A stretch of DNA of 64,000 bases, taken from NCBI GenBank assembly GCA_009991425.1, contig JAACWH010000020.1:1-64000 (forward strand). The letters are read 5' to 3'. Under the pieces are notes generated by a model that was not told where the DNA came from, searched no databases, and saw nothing but the letters and a program-made list of their open reading frames with translations. Source of the stretch: Leptospira sp. (lineage in GTDB: Bacteria; Spirochaetota; Leptospiria; Leptospirales; Leptospiraceae). A program made the position numbers and the translations under genes. Positions within the stretch are counted from its first letter, which is position 1. Every line of letters begins with the position of its first letter. Below are positions 8,847-17,269 of this stretch, one piece after another.

Positions 8847-8903
8847 AGTATTGGCTTCCTATTTTGGAATCTAATACCGATTGGTCAAATTAAAATTACA
8901 ATT

Positions 8904-10571
8904 CTAGGCTTTTACTAATTCTTTACGAAGACAAAAATCTCCAAAACTTTCATTGGAATTTCTATCAATTTTAAATTGATTAAATATACCTTTTAATTCT
9001 TGTAAGATGCCAGCTTCGTCTAAATTCTCTTTGTACTTTTGGTTCAATCTTTTCCCTTGGAAATCAGCACCCAAATGTAGATTGTAATGTCCATAGGAAG
9101 TTCCAACGAGTCCAATCTCAGCCATGTAAGGTCGTGCGCATCCATTGGGACAACCTGTCATTCGAATTGTAATTGCCTCTTCTTTCACCGCACATTCTTC
9201 CATTAGATTTTCTAATTTGTCAAGAAATAGCGGAAGGTATCTCTGTCCTTCTGCAAGCGCAAGCGGGCAGGTGCTTAGCGCAACACAGGCCATAGAATTC
9301 TTTCTAATATTGGAAGTTGTTTCGTGGATCTTATCCAGTTTGTATTTTTCCAGAATAGATTGAATAAGATTTAAATCTTTTGGAAGAATATCCGAAAGAA
9401 TCACATTTTGGTTGCAGGTGAACCGAAAGATTGCTCTTCTTGTTTGTGCAACTTCCATGAGAGCGGTTTTGATTTTAGAAGTGTCGTTGTCGACGATTAG
9501 ACCATTCTCAACGAAGAGAGTAAAATGCCAAAGTCCCTTACTATCCTGAGCCCAACCATAGCTATCGGATCTTGTGTTGAATTGAAAGTTTTTTTCGGTT
9601 TGGAAACTTTTTCCAACACGCTTCTCTACCTCAGCCTTGAAATTTCCAAGACCCATTCTATCGATAGTATACTTCAATCGACTGAGCTTACGGTCTTCTC
9701 TGTTTCCATTGTCACGTTGAGTGGTTACAATTTCATAAACAAATTTAAGGACATCTTCTTTGCTCACATAGCCTAACATAGACCCAATTCTAGGATAAGT
9801 TTTCTCATTCCCATGTGTAGTCCCAAGACCTCCACCAGCTAGTACATTGTAGCCTATGATTTTGCCAGCCTCTTCTACAGCGATCAGTCCTATGTCATTT
9901 GCATAAACGTCCACATCATTCCAGGGAGGAACTGCAATTGCTATTTTGAATTTACGCGGTAGATAGAGTTCTTTGTAAAGTGGATCCTCTTCAGATTTTT
10001 CAGCAATTTTTTCTTGGTCTAGCCAAATCTCATAATAGGCTCTAGTTTTGGGTAGAAGCTGTTTTGAAATTTCATTTGCCAATTGATTGATTTCTGTGTG
10101 ATGAATCGTATTTGTAGGGTTAGCTGTTGCAACAACGTTACGATTCACATCTCCACAGGCAGCTATGGAATCTAGGAAAACTTCATTGAAGGATTTGATC
10201 GTTGGTTTAAGATTGGATTTTATAATACCGTGGACTTGAAGAGTCTGTCTAGTTGTGATCTTCAGCGTTCCTGTTCCATAATCACCAGCAATTTTCTGAG
10301 AGCGTTCATAGTGAACGGGACCAATGGAGCCTCCCGGAATTCTCAGTCGAATCATAAATGTATAATGTTTGTCTAATTTCTTTTCTTCCCGTTCTGCTCT
10401 TCGGTCTCTATCGTCTTGTTGGTAGATTCCATGAAACTTTATAAGAAGTTGGTCTTGTTCACGAAGCGAACCAGTATGTTCATCTAACAGAGATTCTCTT
10501 AGACTACCACGTAATCCCTGGCTAAGTCTTTTTGCTTTTTCAGCGGCTGATTCTTTGATCTCTTCAGGCAT
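8904..10571 (-). CDS. cysI: Sulfite reductase, siroheme/[4Fe-4S] hemoprotein subunit
   Basis: Reduces sulfite to sulfide with six electrons in assimilatory sulfate reduction. The 555-aa length fits NADPH-type CysI. Seen: TTRQTLQVHGI substrate/siroheme-contacting segment, ACGDVNRNV, and the cluster-binding CX5C...CX3C at Cys429, Cys435, Cys474 and Cys478 (CVALSTC and CPNGC). It lies 3 bases downstream of cysJ, its flavoprotein partner, so one CysJI complex is expected. Siroheme is made by the methyltransferase and dehydrogenase encoded at 16427-17843. The ATG at 10571 is favoured because it directly follows the cysJ stop. Confidence 0.95.
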   Translation of the reverse strand: MPEEIKESAAEKAKRLSQGLRGSLRESLLDEHTGSLREQDQLLIKFHGIYQQDDRDRRAEREEKKLDKHYTFMIRLRIPGGSIGPVHYERSQKIAGDYGTGTLKITTRQTLQVHGIIKSNLKPTIKSFNEVFLDSIAACGDVNRNVVATANPTNTIHHTEINQLANEISKQLLPKTRAYYEIWLDQEKIAEKSEEDPLYKELYLPRKFKIAIAVPPWNDVDVYANDIGLIAVEEAGKIIGYNVLAGGGLGTTHGNEKTYPRIGSMLGYVSKEDVLKFVYEIVTTQRDNGNREDRKLSRLKYTIDRMGLGNFKAEVEKRVGKSFQTEKNFQFNTRSDSYGWAQDSKGLWHFTLFVENGLIVDNDTSKIKTALMEVAQTRRAIFRFTCNQNVILSDILPKDLNLIQSILEKYKLDKIHETTSNIRKNSMACVALSTCPLALAEGQRYLPLFLDKLENLMEECAVKEEAITIRMTGCPNGCARPYMAEIGLVGTSYGHYNLHLGADFQGKRLNQKYKENLDEAGILQELKGIFNQFKIDRNSNESFGDFCLRKELVKA

Positions 10572-10574
10572 GGA

Positions 10575-12569
10575 TTAGTATACATCCTTTTTATATCTTT
10601 CAGTTTCGATGAGATTGTTGAGAAATATTTCTGCTTCTGCTTTTTTTAGATTTTTTTCTAACATAAAAATTTCAACCAAAGCCTTATCCACATCTATGCT
10701 CATAGGTTCTTTGCTTCCACAAATATAAAGGATGGCACCATTATCCAACCATTCAACTAATTCTTTTCCATTTTCACGGATACGATCTTGGACATAGACC
10801 TTCTTGGAATTATCTCTAGAGAAGGCAGTATTGAATTTAGTAAGAACTCCACTGTCAAAAAATTCTAGGAGTTCTGTTTGGTACAAGAAGTCGTAGGAAA
10901 AATTTCGATTTCCAAAGAACAACCAGTTCTTTCCACTATGAGCCAAACTGTCTCTTTCAAAAAGAAAGGATCGAAAGGGTGCAATCCCAGTTCCCGGTCC
11001 AATGTAGATTGCATTCACATCGGATGCAGGCAATCGGAAATTATTATTTTTTTGGATTCGAAACTCAATAGCTGTTCCTTCTGTCATTTCAAAGAGGTAG
11101 TCTGAGCAAAAACCTTTTTGGTTTTTTCCTTGGGCATTTTGAAAATCTACTTCTGCAACTGTTAGGTGGACAGAGTTTTTACCATGAGCTTCTGGCGAGG
11201 AAGAAATAGAATAGTATCTTGGCGTAATCGGTTCTAGAATTTCTAAGATAGTTTCTTTTGCTATAGAATCATGGGGTGGAAAATTCTGAACAATATCGAT
11301 TAAATCCAAACGCTTATTAGGAAGTTTTTTTCTTGTGATTGCTTCGAGTGAATCCATCACACGTTTGGATAGATAGCGAATGGATGCTTTTTCTTCTAGC
11401 AGGGCTTGGATGCTAATATTTTCTTTTCTCCATAGAATTGAATCTTCTCCTGAAAGGCGAAGTCCTTTTATGATAGCTGATACTTCTTTTAGATCATTCT
11501 TTGGAATGAATCCGGCACTATCACCTGGTAGATAATCTATATCTTCTTCTGTCTCTATTTCAATATGGCGAATGATCTTGCTCGCTGAGGCATCTGTTAG
11601 GTCGATACTTTGAGTAATAGTTCCTGAATAGAATTTTCTAGCATTGGAACTTACAGATTGTCCACTTTTTGCTAGGCCATTGCTACTTTCTGTAATGATT
11701 CCATTTCCATTGTTACTTGAATGCGCGTCAGAGATAGAATTTTGGGATTGTCCATAACCTTGGGTACTGCTAGAAGGAAGACCACTCGCCAGTAAGTTGG
11801 AGACGGAATCCATCCATTCATTGGCAGTTTCCTCGAAGTCAACATCACACATTGCGATGTTTTGGATTCTTGTAGCGCCCATTCTATATAAGAAAACATC
11901 CACATCTTCTCCTGCCTTACAAAATAAGGGATAGGATGTATCACCCAAAGCAAGAACAGAATATTTCAAATTAGGTAAGGCTTCCTTTCTATTCTTTAAA
12001 GTCTCATGGAATTTGCGAGCAGCTTCGGGAGGATCTCCGTCACCATGCGTGCTAATGATTGTTAGCAGTAGTTCTTCTTTGTCTAAATCTTTTGGATTGT
12101 ATTGGTTTGTACTGGATACTTTTACTTTTAAGCCTTGGGATTTCAATCGGTTCTGCAATTGAGATGCAAGCTTCTTGGAATTTCCCGTTTCTGTTCCGAA
12201 CACTATGGTCGCAGTTTTGACAGATTCCGATCCAGACTTTTGTAAGACTGCAACATTGGATTTATTTTGTTCAGGAGCAACTAGGGTAGCCATGGAAATG
12301 TAGGAAGAATCGGTTTTCGTTCCTGCATTTGCTGTTTGGTTATTGCCAGTGCTTGATGATTGATTTTGTTTTTGGATGATAGCTTTTTTTGCTTCGGAGG
12401 CAGCTTCGGATTCTTTTTTGGCAGGAGCTTCCTTTCCTGAATCTGGATTCGGTGTATCAGTATAACCTTCTTCTACAATTGCTTCTAAGAATCCAAACAT
12501 CCAGATTCTTTCTTTAGGTGAGGCAACTTTTACTATTTCTTTGAATTCCTTTTTTAAATCCCGATCCAT
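10575..12569 (-). CDS. cysJ: Sulfite reductase [NADPH] flavoprotein subunit
   Basis: A 664-aa diflavin reductase that passes electrons from NADPH through FAD and FMN to CysI. Domains: N-terminal helical/low-complexity extension (1-118, rich in Lys, Ala, Ser, Gln); flavodoxin domain (about 120-260) with FGTETGNSKKLA; a Ser/Asn/Gly-rich linker (about 262-308); FAD-binding barrel with PRYYSISSSP; NADP-binding part with GPGTGIAPFRSF, FFGNRN and YICGSKEPM; a C-terminal RYKKDVY whose final aromatic residue is typical for stacking on FAD. The N-terminal extension is longer than in enterobacterial CysJ (about 600 aa). AAGGA lies 7 bases upstream of the ATG, after a structured leader (12590-12672). 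Confidence 0.94.
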   Translation of the reverse strand: MDRDLKKEFKEIVKVASPKERIWMFGFLEAIVEEGYTDTPNPDSGKEAPAKKESEAASEAKKAIIQKQNQSSSTGNNQTANAGTKTDSSYISMATLVAPEQNKSNVAVLQKSGSESVKTATIVFGTETGNSKKLASQLQNRLKSQGLKVKVSSTNQYNPKDLDKEELLLTIISTHGDGDPPEAARKFHETLKNRKEALPNLKYSVLALGDTSYPLFCKAGEDVDVFLYRMGATRIQNIAMCDVDFEETANEWMDSVSNLLASGLPSSSTQGYGQSQNSISDAHSSNNGNGIITESSNGLAKSGQSVSSNARKFYSGTITQSIDLTDASASKIIRHIEIETEEDIDYLPGDSAGFIPKNDLKEVSAIIKGLRLSGEDSILWRKENISIQALLEEKASIRYLSKRVMDSLEAITRKKLPNKRLDLIDIVQNFPPHDSIAKETILEILEPITPRYYSISSSPEAHGKNSVHLTVAEVDFQNAQGKNQKGFCSDYLFEMTEGTAIEFRIQKNNNFRLPASDVNAIYIGPGTGIAPFRSFLFERDSLAHSGKNWLFFGNRNFSYDFLYQTELLEFFDSGVLTKFNTAFSRDNSKKVYVQDRIRENGKELVEWLDNGAILYICGSKEPMSIDVDKALVEIFMLEKNLKKAEAEIFLNNLIETERYKKDVY

Positions 12570-12589
12570 TTTATATCCTTAAACAATTT

Positions 12590-12672
12590 GGCGAAAGGGA
12601 AGTCTCATTCACAAGACTTCCAATCATAGAGAGATTTCTCGCCTATTAGATTATCGGCATCCATCTCTCTAT
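12590..12672 (-). promoter_or_regulatory. Structured 5' leader of cysJI, riboswitch-like candidate
   Basis: Read on the minus strand, the 115-base gap before cysJ contains a perfect 10-bp stem (ATAGAGAGAT at 12672-12663 with ATCTCTCTAT at 12635-12626) enclosing a 27-nt loop, then a perfect 8-bp hairpin (GGAAGTCT at 12621-12614, AGACTTCC at 12605-12598) followed by CCTTT. GGCGA inside the first loop (12643-12639) is complementary to TCGCC (12594-12590), just upstream of the AAGGA ribosome site, so a pseudoknot or switching pair is possible. I do not recognise a named riboswitch class. The first stem may instead belong to the 3' end of the peroxiredoxin transcript. Confidence 0.5.
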
Positions 12673-12684
12673 TTCTAGACTAGC

Positions 12685-13320
12685 TTATTTATTTGGTTGA
12701 GGAGTCAGTCTCAAATATGGTTTTACTGGCTTCCAACCCTTGGGAAATTTTTTCTTAGCATCCTCATCGGAGACAGTCGGAACGATTACCACATCCTCAC
12801 CGTCTTTCCAATCCACAGGAGTTGCAACCGAGTGGTTGGCAGTCAGCTGAAGGGAGTCAATCACTCTAAGAATTTCATCAAAATTTCTTCCTGTTGAGGC
12901 AGGGTAGGTGATGATGAGTTTAATTTTCTTGTCCGCTCCAATTACAAACACGGATCTCACAGTATGAGTTGAGTCAGCATTGGGATGGATCATGTCATAA
13001 AGAGTGGATACATTTTTATTTTTGTCTGCCAGAATCGGATAGTTCACATGAGTGTTCTGAGTTTCGTTAATGTCTTTGATCCATTCTTTGTGGGAATCAA
13101 CCCCATCAACAGAAAGAGCGATTACTTTTACATTTCTCTTTTCAAATTCGCTTTTGAGTTTTGCCACTCTACCCAATTCGGTAGTGCAAACAGGTGTAAA
13201 ATCGGCAGGGTGAGAAAAAAGAACTCCCCATCCATCGCCTAAATAATTATGAAATTCGATCTTGCCTTCGGATGAATCCGCTGTAAAGTCCGGTGCTGTA
13301 TCGCCTAGTCTTAGTCCCAT
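12685..13320 (-). CDS. 1-Cys peroxiredoxin (Prx6/AhpC-like)
   Basis: A thiol peroxidase reducing H2O2 and organic hydroperoxides. The peroxidatic Cys45 lies in FSHPADFTPVCTTELG, and the long C-terminal part (total 211 aa) with WKDGEDVVIVPTVSDEDAKK and the RLTPQP end is typical of the Prx6 subfamily. The start at 13320 is chosen because GGAG sits 6 bases upstream; the frame extends to 13362 but without a ribosome site. No resolving Cys of the 2-Cys type is seen. The gene lies between cysJ and the divergent cysHD-cysN operon, which suggests a link between sulfur assimilation and oxidative stress, though that is only contextual. Confidence 0.94.
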   Translation of the reverse strand: MGLRLGDTAPDFTADSSEGKIEFHNYLGDGWGVLFSHPADFTPVCTTELGRVAKLKSEFEKRNVKVIALSVDGVDSHKEWIKDINETQNTHVNYPILADKNKNVSTLYDMIHPNADSTHTVRSVFVIGADKKIKLIITYPASTGRNFDEILRVIDSLQLTANHSVATPVDWKDGEDVVIVPTVSDEDAKKKFPKGWKPVKPYLRLTPQPNK

Positions 13321-13375
13321 CTTTTTCTCCTTAAAATCTGTTAAATTGGAATTAATATTCACTATTTAAAACGTA

Positions 13376-13414
13376 TTTCTGTTTGGCAACTCAAAAAATC
13401 CGAGCTAACAGAAA
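13376..13414. promoter_or_regulatory. Inverted repeat in the divergent prx / cysHD intergenic region
   Basis: TTTCTGTT (13376-13383) and AACAGAAA (13407-13414) are perfect reverse complements separated by 23 bases, with inner CTC/GAG at 13390-13392 and 13402-13404. The position between divergent genes fits an operator for a dimeric regulator, but no regulator gene or second copy confirms this. Confidence 0.35.
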
Positions 13415-13521
13415 AATTGCATCAATTCTTAGAAAAAACTCAAATAATCGCTCCAAATTTTACATTTAAAATTTAAAACTTCTTGCAAAAATCCAGTATA
13501 TAAAACTATTTATTTAATATA

Positions 13522-15177
13522 ATGGACAAAATCCAAGATTTAATCACTGAAAATCCAATCGAATCCCTTAAAAACTTGGCAAAAGCCTACCCAGGACAGG
13601 TCGCTTTTTCGAGTAGTTTTGGTCTAGAAGACCAGGTAATCACAGATATGATTGCCAGAGAAAAGTTGCCAATTCGCATTTTTACACTGGATACAGGGCG
13701 GCTATTTGCTGAGACTTACAAGCTTTGGCAGAGCACGATTGAAAAATATTCCATCGAAATAGAAGCTTTTGCACCCAAAGCAGAAGATATACAGAATTAC
13801 ATTCGCTCTGTCGGTCCCAATGGCTTTTATGAAAATATCGAAAACCGAAAGGAATGCTGTAGAATTCGCAAGGTTGTTCCCCTGCAACGTGCACTTTCGG
13901 GGGTAAAAATTTGGGTCACTGGAATCCGAAGCGAGCAGTCTCCAGAACGAAGCAATCTTCCTGCCTTGGAAAAAGACGAGGGCTACCATCTTTGGAAATT
14001 TCACCCACTTTTGGATTGGAAAGAATCCCAAGTCAAAGAATATATCAACACTAAGCAAGTTCCTTATAATGTTTTACATGACCAAGGCTATCCTAGTATT
14101 GGCTGTGCACCTTGCACCCGTTCTGTGCAGCCTGGGGAAGATGTTAGAGCAGGACGCTGGTGGTGGGAAGCTGACTCCGCAAAAGAATGTGGGCTTCATT
14201 GGAAGGATGGTAAACTCGTTCCCAATAAAAAAGAAAATGCGAATGATCCATCCATCATCCATTCATCCCAGAAGCCACTTCCATCCCTAAGTCGTCTAGA
14301 CCAATTAGAATCAGAAAGCATCTATATTCTAAGAGAGGTCGCTGCTCAGTTCAATAAGCCCGTCTTACTCTTCTCAGGTGGAAAAGATTCCATAACCCTT
14401 GTGCATCTTGCCAAGAAAGCTTTCCAACCTGGCAAAATACCGTTCACTTTGGTACATATTGACACAGGTCATAATTTTCCTGAGGCCTTGGCTTTCCGAG
14501 ACTCACTGGTCAAAGAATTCGATGTGAAATTAGAAATCGGCTCTGTCCAGGAATCAATCGATGCAGGACGAGCCGTAGAAGAGAAAGGAAAATTCCCAAG
14601 CCGTAATGGAATTCAAACTGTCAGTCTTCTAGAAACTATCACTAGATTGAAGGCCGATGCCTGCATTGGTGGAGCTAGAAGGGATGAAGAAAAGGCTAGA
14701 GCCAAAGAGAGAATTTTTAGCGTAAGAGATGTGTTCGGTGGATGGGATCCAAGATTGCAACGTCCCGAATTATGGAATCTCTACAATGGCAAGATCCACA
14801 ATGGAGAAAACGTAAGAGTCTTTCCTATCAGCAATTGGACAGAGCTTGATGTCTGGGAATACATTGAAAGAGAAAATATAGCACTCCCGAATCTTTACTT
14901 CACACATACAAGGGATGTCCTCCGAGTGGATGGTCACTTATTTCCAGTATCTGAATTTGTAAATTTGGAACCTTCCGACAAGGTGTTCTCAGCCAAGGTT
15001 CGTTTTCGAACAGTAGGTGATATGACCTGCACAGCGGCAGTTGAATCCGAAGCAAACTCTTTGTCCGAGATCATCCAAGAGATTCGAGATTCCCGAACAA
15101 CCGAAAGAGGAAGCCGAATGGATGATAAGAGATCGGAAGCAGCAATGGAAGATAGAAAAAGAGGAGGATATTTCTGA
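13522..15177 (+). CDS. Fusion: APS reductase (CysH) - sulfate adenylyltransferase subunit 2 (CysD)
   Basis: A 551-aa two-domain protein. Residues 1-245 are an assimilatory adenylylsulfate reductase: SSSFGLEDQV (30-39), Cys112-Cys113 and Cys195/Cys198 that hold the [4Fe-4S] cluster of APS-type enzymes, TGIRSEQSPERS, and the catalytic Cys223 in KECGLHW. Residues 260-551 are the ATP-sulfurylase small subunit: FSGGKDS PP-loop (284-290), HIDTGHNFPEAL, GGARRDEEKARAKERIF and a C-terminal RGSRMDD...MEDRKRGGYF tail. Thus one chain holds the enzyme half that makes APS (with CysN) and the enzyme that reduces it, which explains the absence of cysC. The stop overlaps the cysN start by one base. No Shine-Dalgarno precedes the ATG, so a short or leaderless transcript is possible. 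Confidence 0.95.
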   Translation: MDKIQDLITENPIESLKNLAKAYPGQVAFSSSFGLEDQVITDMIAREKLPIRIFTLDTGRLFAETYKLWQSTIEKYSIEIEAFAPKAEDIQNYIRSVGPNGFYENIENRKECCRIRKVVPLQRALSGVKIWVTGIRSEQSPERSNLPALEKDEGYHLWKFHPLLDWKESQVKEYINTKQVPYNVLHDQGYPSIGCAPCTRSVQPGEDVRAGRWWWEADSAKECGLHWKDGKLVPNKKENANDPSIIHSSQKPLPSLSRLDQLESESIYILREVAAQFNKPVLLFSGGKDSITLVHLAKKAFQPGKIPFTLVHIDTGHNFPEALAFRDSLVKEFDVKLEIGSVQESIDAGRAVEEKGKFPSRNGIQTVSLLETITRLKADACIGGARRDEEKARAKERIFSVRDVFGGWDPRLQRPELWNLYNGKIHNGENVRVFPISNWTELDVWEYIERENIALPNLYFTHTRDVLRVDGHLFPVSEFVNLEPSDKVFSAKVRFRTVGDMTCTAAVESEANSLSEIIQEIRDSRTTERGSRMDDKRSEAAMEDRKRGGYF

Positions 15178-16406
15178 TGGATATGCTAAGATTTATAACA
15201 GCAGGATCTGTGGATGATGGCAAAAGTACTTTGATTGGAAGACTTCTCTATGATACCAATTCTGTATTTGCAGATCAGTTGGAAGCTATCACAAGTAAGG
15301 AAGACGGCGAAGTCAATCTTGCCCACCTAACAGATGGTCTCAAAGCGGAAAGAGAGCAGGGTATCACAATTGATGTTGCCTACAAATACTTTTCATCTGC
15401 TACTCGCAAATTCATCATCGCCGATGCACCAGGTCATGTTCAATACACAAGGAATATGGTAACAGGAGCATCTAATTCTGATTTGATGATCATACTCATT
15501 GATGCCAGAAAAGGTGTCATTGAACAAACTAGACGTCACACTCTGATAGGAGCTATCTTAAAGATTCCAAGAATATTAGTTGCCATCAACAAAATGGATC
15601 TTATGAATTTTGATGAGAAGGTTTTTCAGAAAATTGATTCCGATTACCGAAGTTTTGCTAAAGATCTGGGCTTCGAACAGATTGAAACCATTCCGCTTTC
15701 TGCACTGAAGGGAGACAATGTTGTGAATCCTTCCTCTTCTATGTCTTGGTATAAGGGCTCATCTATTATGCAATATCTAGATACTGTTTCTTTGGATATA
15801 GCTGCATCTATTCAATCGGCACGCCTTCCCGTACAAATTGTAATTCGTCCCGATTCGGAATACAGAGCTTATGCGGGAAAATTAAGCGGTGGAATTCTTC
15901 GCAAGGGAGATCGCATAACTGCATTTCCGTCTGGTATGCAGTCCACTGTTGCAGCAATTGATTTTGATGGAAAAGAATGGGATGAGGCAATTCCAGGTAT
16001 GTCTATTTCTGTTCGCTTAGAAGATGAGTTGGATATAAGTAGAGGTGATGTGATCTCGGGGCCTGGATCTGTTCCTAAGATCGGAACCCAATTCCAAGCG
16101 GCTATTTGTTGGATGGAGCCAACTCCCTTGTATGAGAAAAATCGATTTTTACTTAGACAGGGTACTAAGACTGTTCGTGCTGAAGTTTTTACGATTGATA
16201 GCAAGTTAGACATTTCATCAGCAACCAGAAAGGATCCAGGAGCTCAACTAAGCTTAAATGAGATTGGACTCGTTACCATTCGTACGGCTCAGCCCATCGC
16301 CTGGGATGAATACGGACAAAATAAGGAAACAGGTTCTATGATTCTCATTGATGAGAATACTAACCAATCGGTGGCTGCAGGAATGATAGGTACCTTGCCG
16401 ATATAA
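15177..16406 (+). CDS. cysN: Sulfate adenylyltransferase subunit 1 (GTPase)
   Basis: GTP-hydrolysing large subunit of ATP sulfurylase, which with CysD makes adenylylsulfate from ATP and sulfate. Visible EF-Tu-like G motifs: GSVDDGKS (10-17), the switch/G3 region DAPGHVQYTRNMVTGAS and NKMD. Two beta-barrel domains follow. The 409-aa length is shorter than enterobacterial CysN (about 475) but close to other bacterial CysN. No APS-kinase (CysC) extension is fused. Translation is coupled to the upstream cysH-cysD fusion through a one-base stop/start overlap. Confidence 0.95.
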   Translation: MDMLRFITAGSVDDGKSTLIGRLLYDTNSVFADQLEAITSKEDGEVNLAHLTDGLKAEREQGITIDVAYKYFSSATRKFIIADAPGHVQYTRNMVTGASNSDLMIILIDARKGVIEQTRRHTLIGAILKIPRILVAINKMDLMNFDEKVFQKIDSDYRSFAKDLGFEQIETIPLSALKGDNVVNPSSSMSWYKGSSIMQYLDTVSLDIAASIQSARLPVQIVIRPDSEYRAYAGKLSGGILRKGDRITAFPSGMQSTVAAIDFDGKEWDEAIPGMSISVRLEDELDISRGDVISGPGSVPKIGTQFQAAICWMEPTPLYEKNRFLLRQGTKTVRAEVFTIDSKLDISSATRKDPGAQLSLNEIGLVTIRTAQPIAWDEYGQNKETGSMILIDENTNQSVAAGMIGTLPI

Positions 16407-16426
16407 TACTTAGGATAATATTGTAA

Positions 16427-17269
16427 ATGGATGAATCAAAAGAAAAATCAGAGAACAATTGGGAAAGTATGAAATCTCAAATTGAAGTCGTTTCTGATCA
16501 AAATAAACAATCAACTAAAGTATCTTTGGTGGGAGCCGGGCCTGGCAATCCAGATTTACTAACGATTCGTGGGCTACGTAAAATCCAAGAAGCGGAAGTT
16601 ATATTATATGATGCTTTATTAGACCCATCTTTTTTGGAAATTTTTCCCAAGGATGCTTTGATACTTTATGTTGGCAAAAGATCAGGTCAGCACTCCGCTA
16701 CCCAAGAAGAAATCAATGATCTCTTAGTTAATCATGCAAAACTAGGGAAGAGAGTTGTTCGTCTCAAAGGTGGTGATCCTTTTATCTTCGGTAGAGCTGG
16801 TGAAGAAATTTTAGCGCTCGCAGAACATGGTATAGAGTTTGAGATTATACCTGGTGTAAGTTCTGTTCAGGCAGGTGCAGCCGATGGCTTGATTCCTCTT
16901 ACTCACCGTGCCGTCTCAAGACAATTGTTTGTTATGGATGGTCACACTATTTTTAGAGATGGAACGGATTGGAATTGGTTGAGCCATTTCCCAGGAACTT
17001 TAGCAATCCTTATGGGTACCAAAAATATCCAAGCCATAGCCAGGCATCTTATTGCCAATGGAATGAAGTCTGATACTGCAGTAGCTATGGTAGTAGATGC
17101 CAGTCTTAAGTCTTCCAAAACACTATTCTCAAATTTGCAAGAGATTGCAGAGAGTGGGTTGAATAAGGATTCAGCTGGACCAGGAATTATTTATATTGGC
17201 GAATCGATTCGAATTTCCCGCGATTTACATCTAACACAAGATCAAAATGCAGCAAGAAGTTCCTGTTAA
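16427..17269 (+). CDS. cobA: Uroporphyrinogen-III C-methyltransferase
   Basis: SAM-dependent enzyme that methylates uroporphyrinogen III at C2 and C7 to precorrin-2, the first step to siroheme (and cobalamin). The 280-aa protein carries SLVGAGPGNPDLLTIRGLRK (about 33-52), VGKRSGQHSATQEEIN, VRLKGGDPFIFGRAGEE and GVSSVQAGAA, all typical. About 30 N-terminal residues before the conserved domain are polar and look nonessential; AGGA lies 12 bases before the chosen ATG. It overlaps the next gene by 23 bases. It equals the C-terminal half of enterobacterial CysG. Its place after cysN argues that it feeds siroheme to CysI. Confidence 0.95.
   Translation: MDESKEKSENNWESMKSQIEVVSDQNKQSTKVSLVGAGPGNPDLLTIRGLRKIQEAEVILYDALLDPSFLEIFPKDALILYVGKRSGQHSATQEEINDLLVNHAKLGKRVVRLKGGDPFIFGRAGEEILALAEHGIEFEIIPGVSSVQAGAADGLIPLTHRAVSRQLFVMDGHTIFRDGTDWNWLSHFPGTLAILMGTKNIQAIARHLIANGMKSDTAVAMVVDASLKSSKTLFSNLQEIAESGLNKDSAGPGIIYIGESIRISRDLHLTQDQNAARSSC

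Noticed and set aside
13483..13512. Promoter for the cysH-cysD fusion (TTGCAA, 18 bases, TATTTA)
   Set aside because: The match is weak and would leave almost no leader before the ATG; AT-rich sequence gives many such hits.
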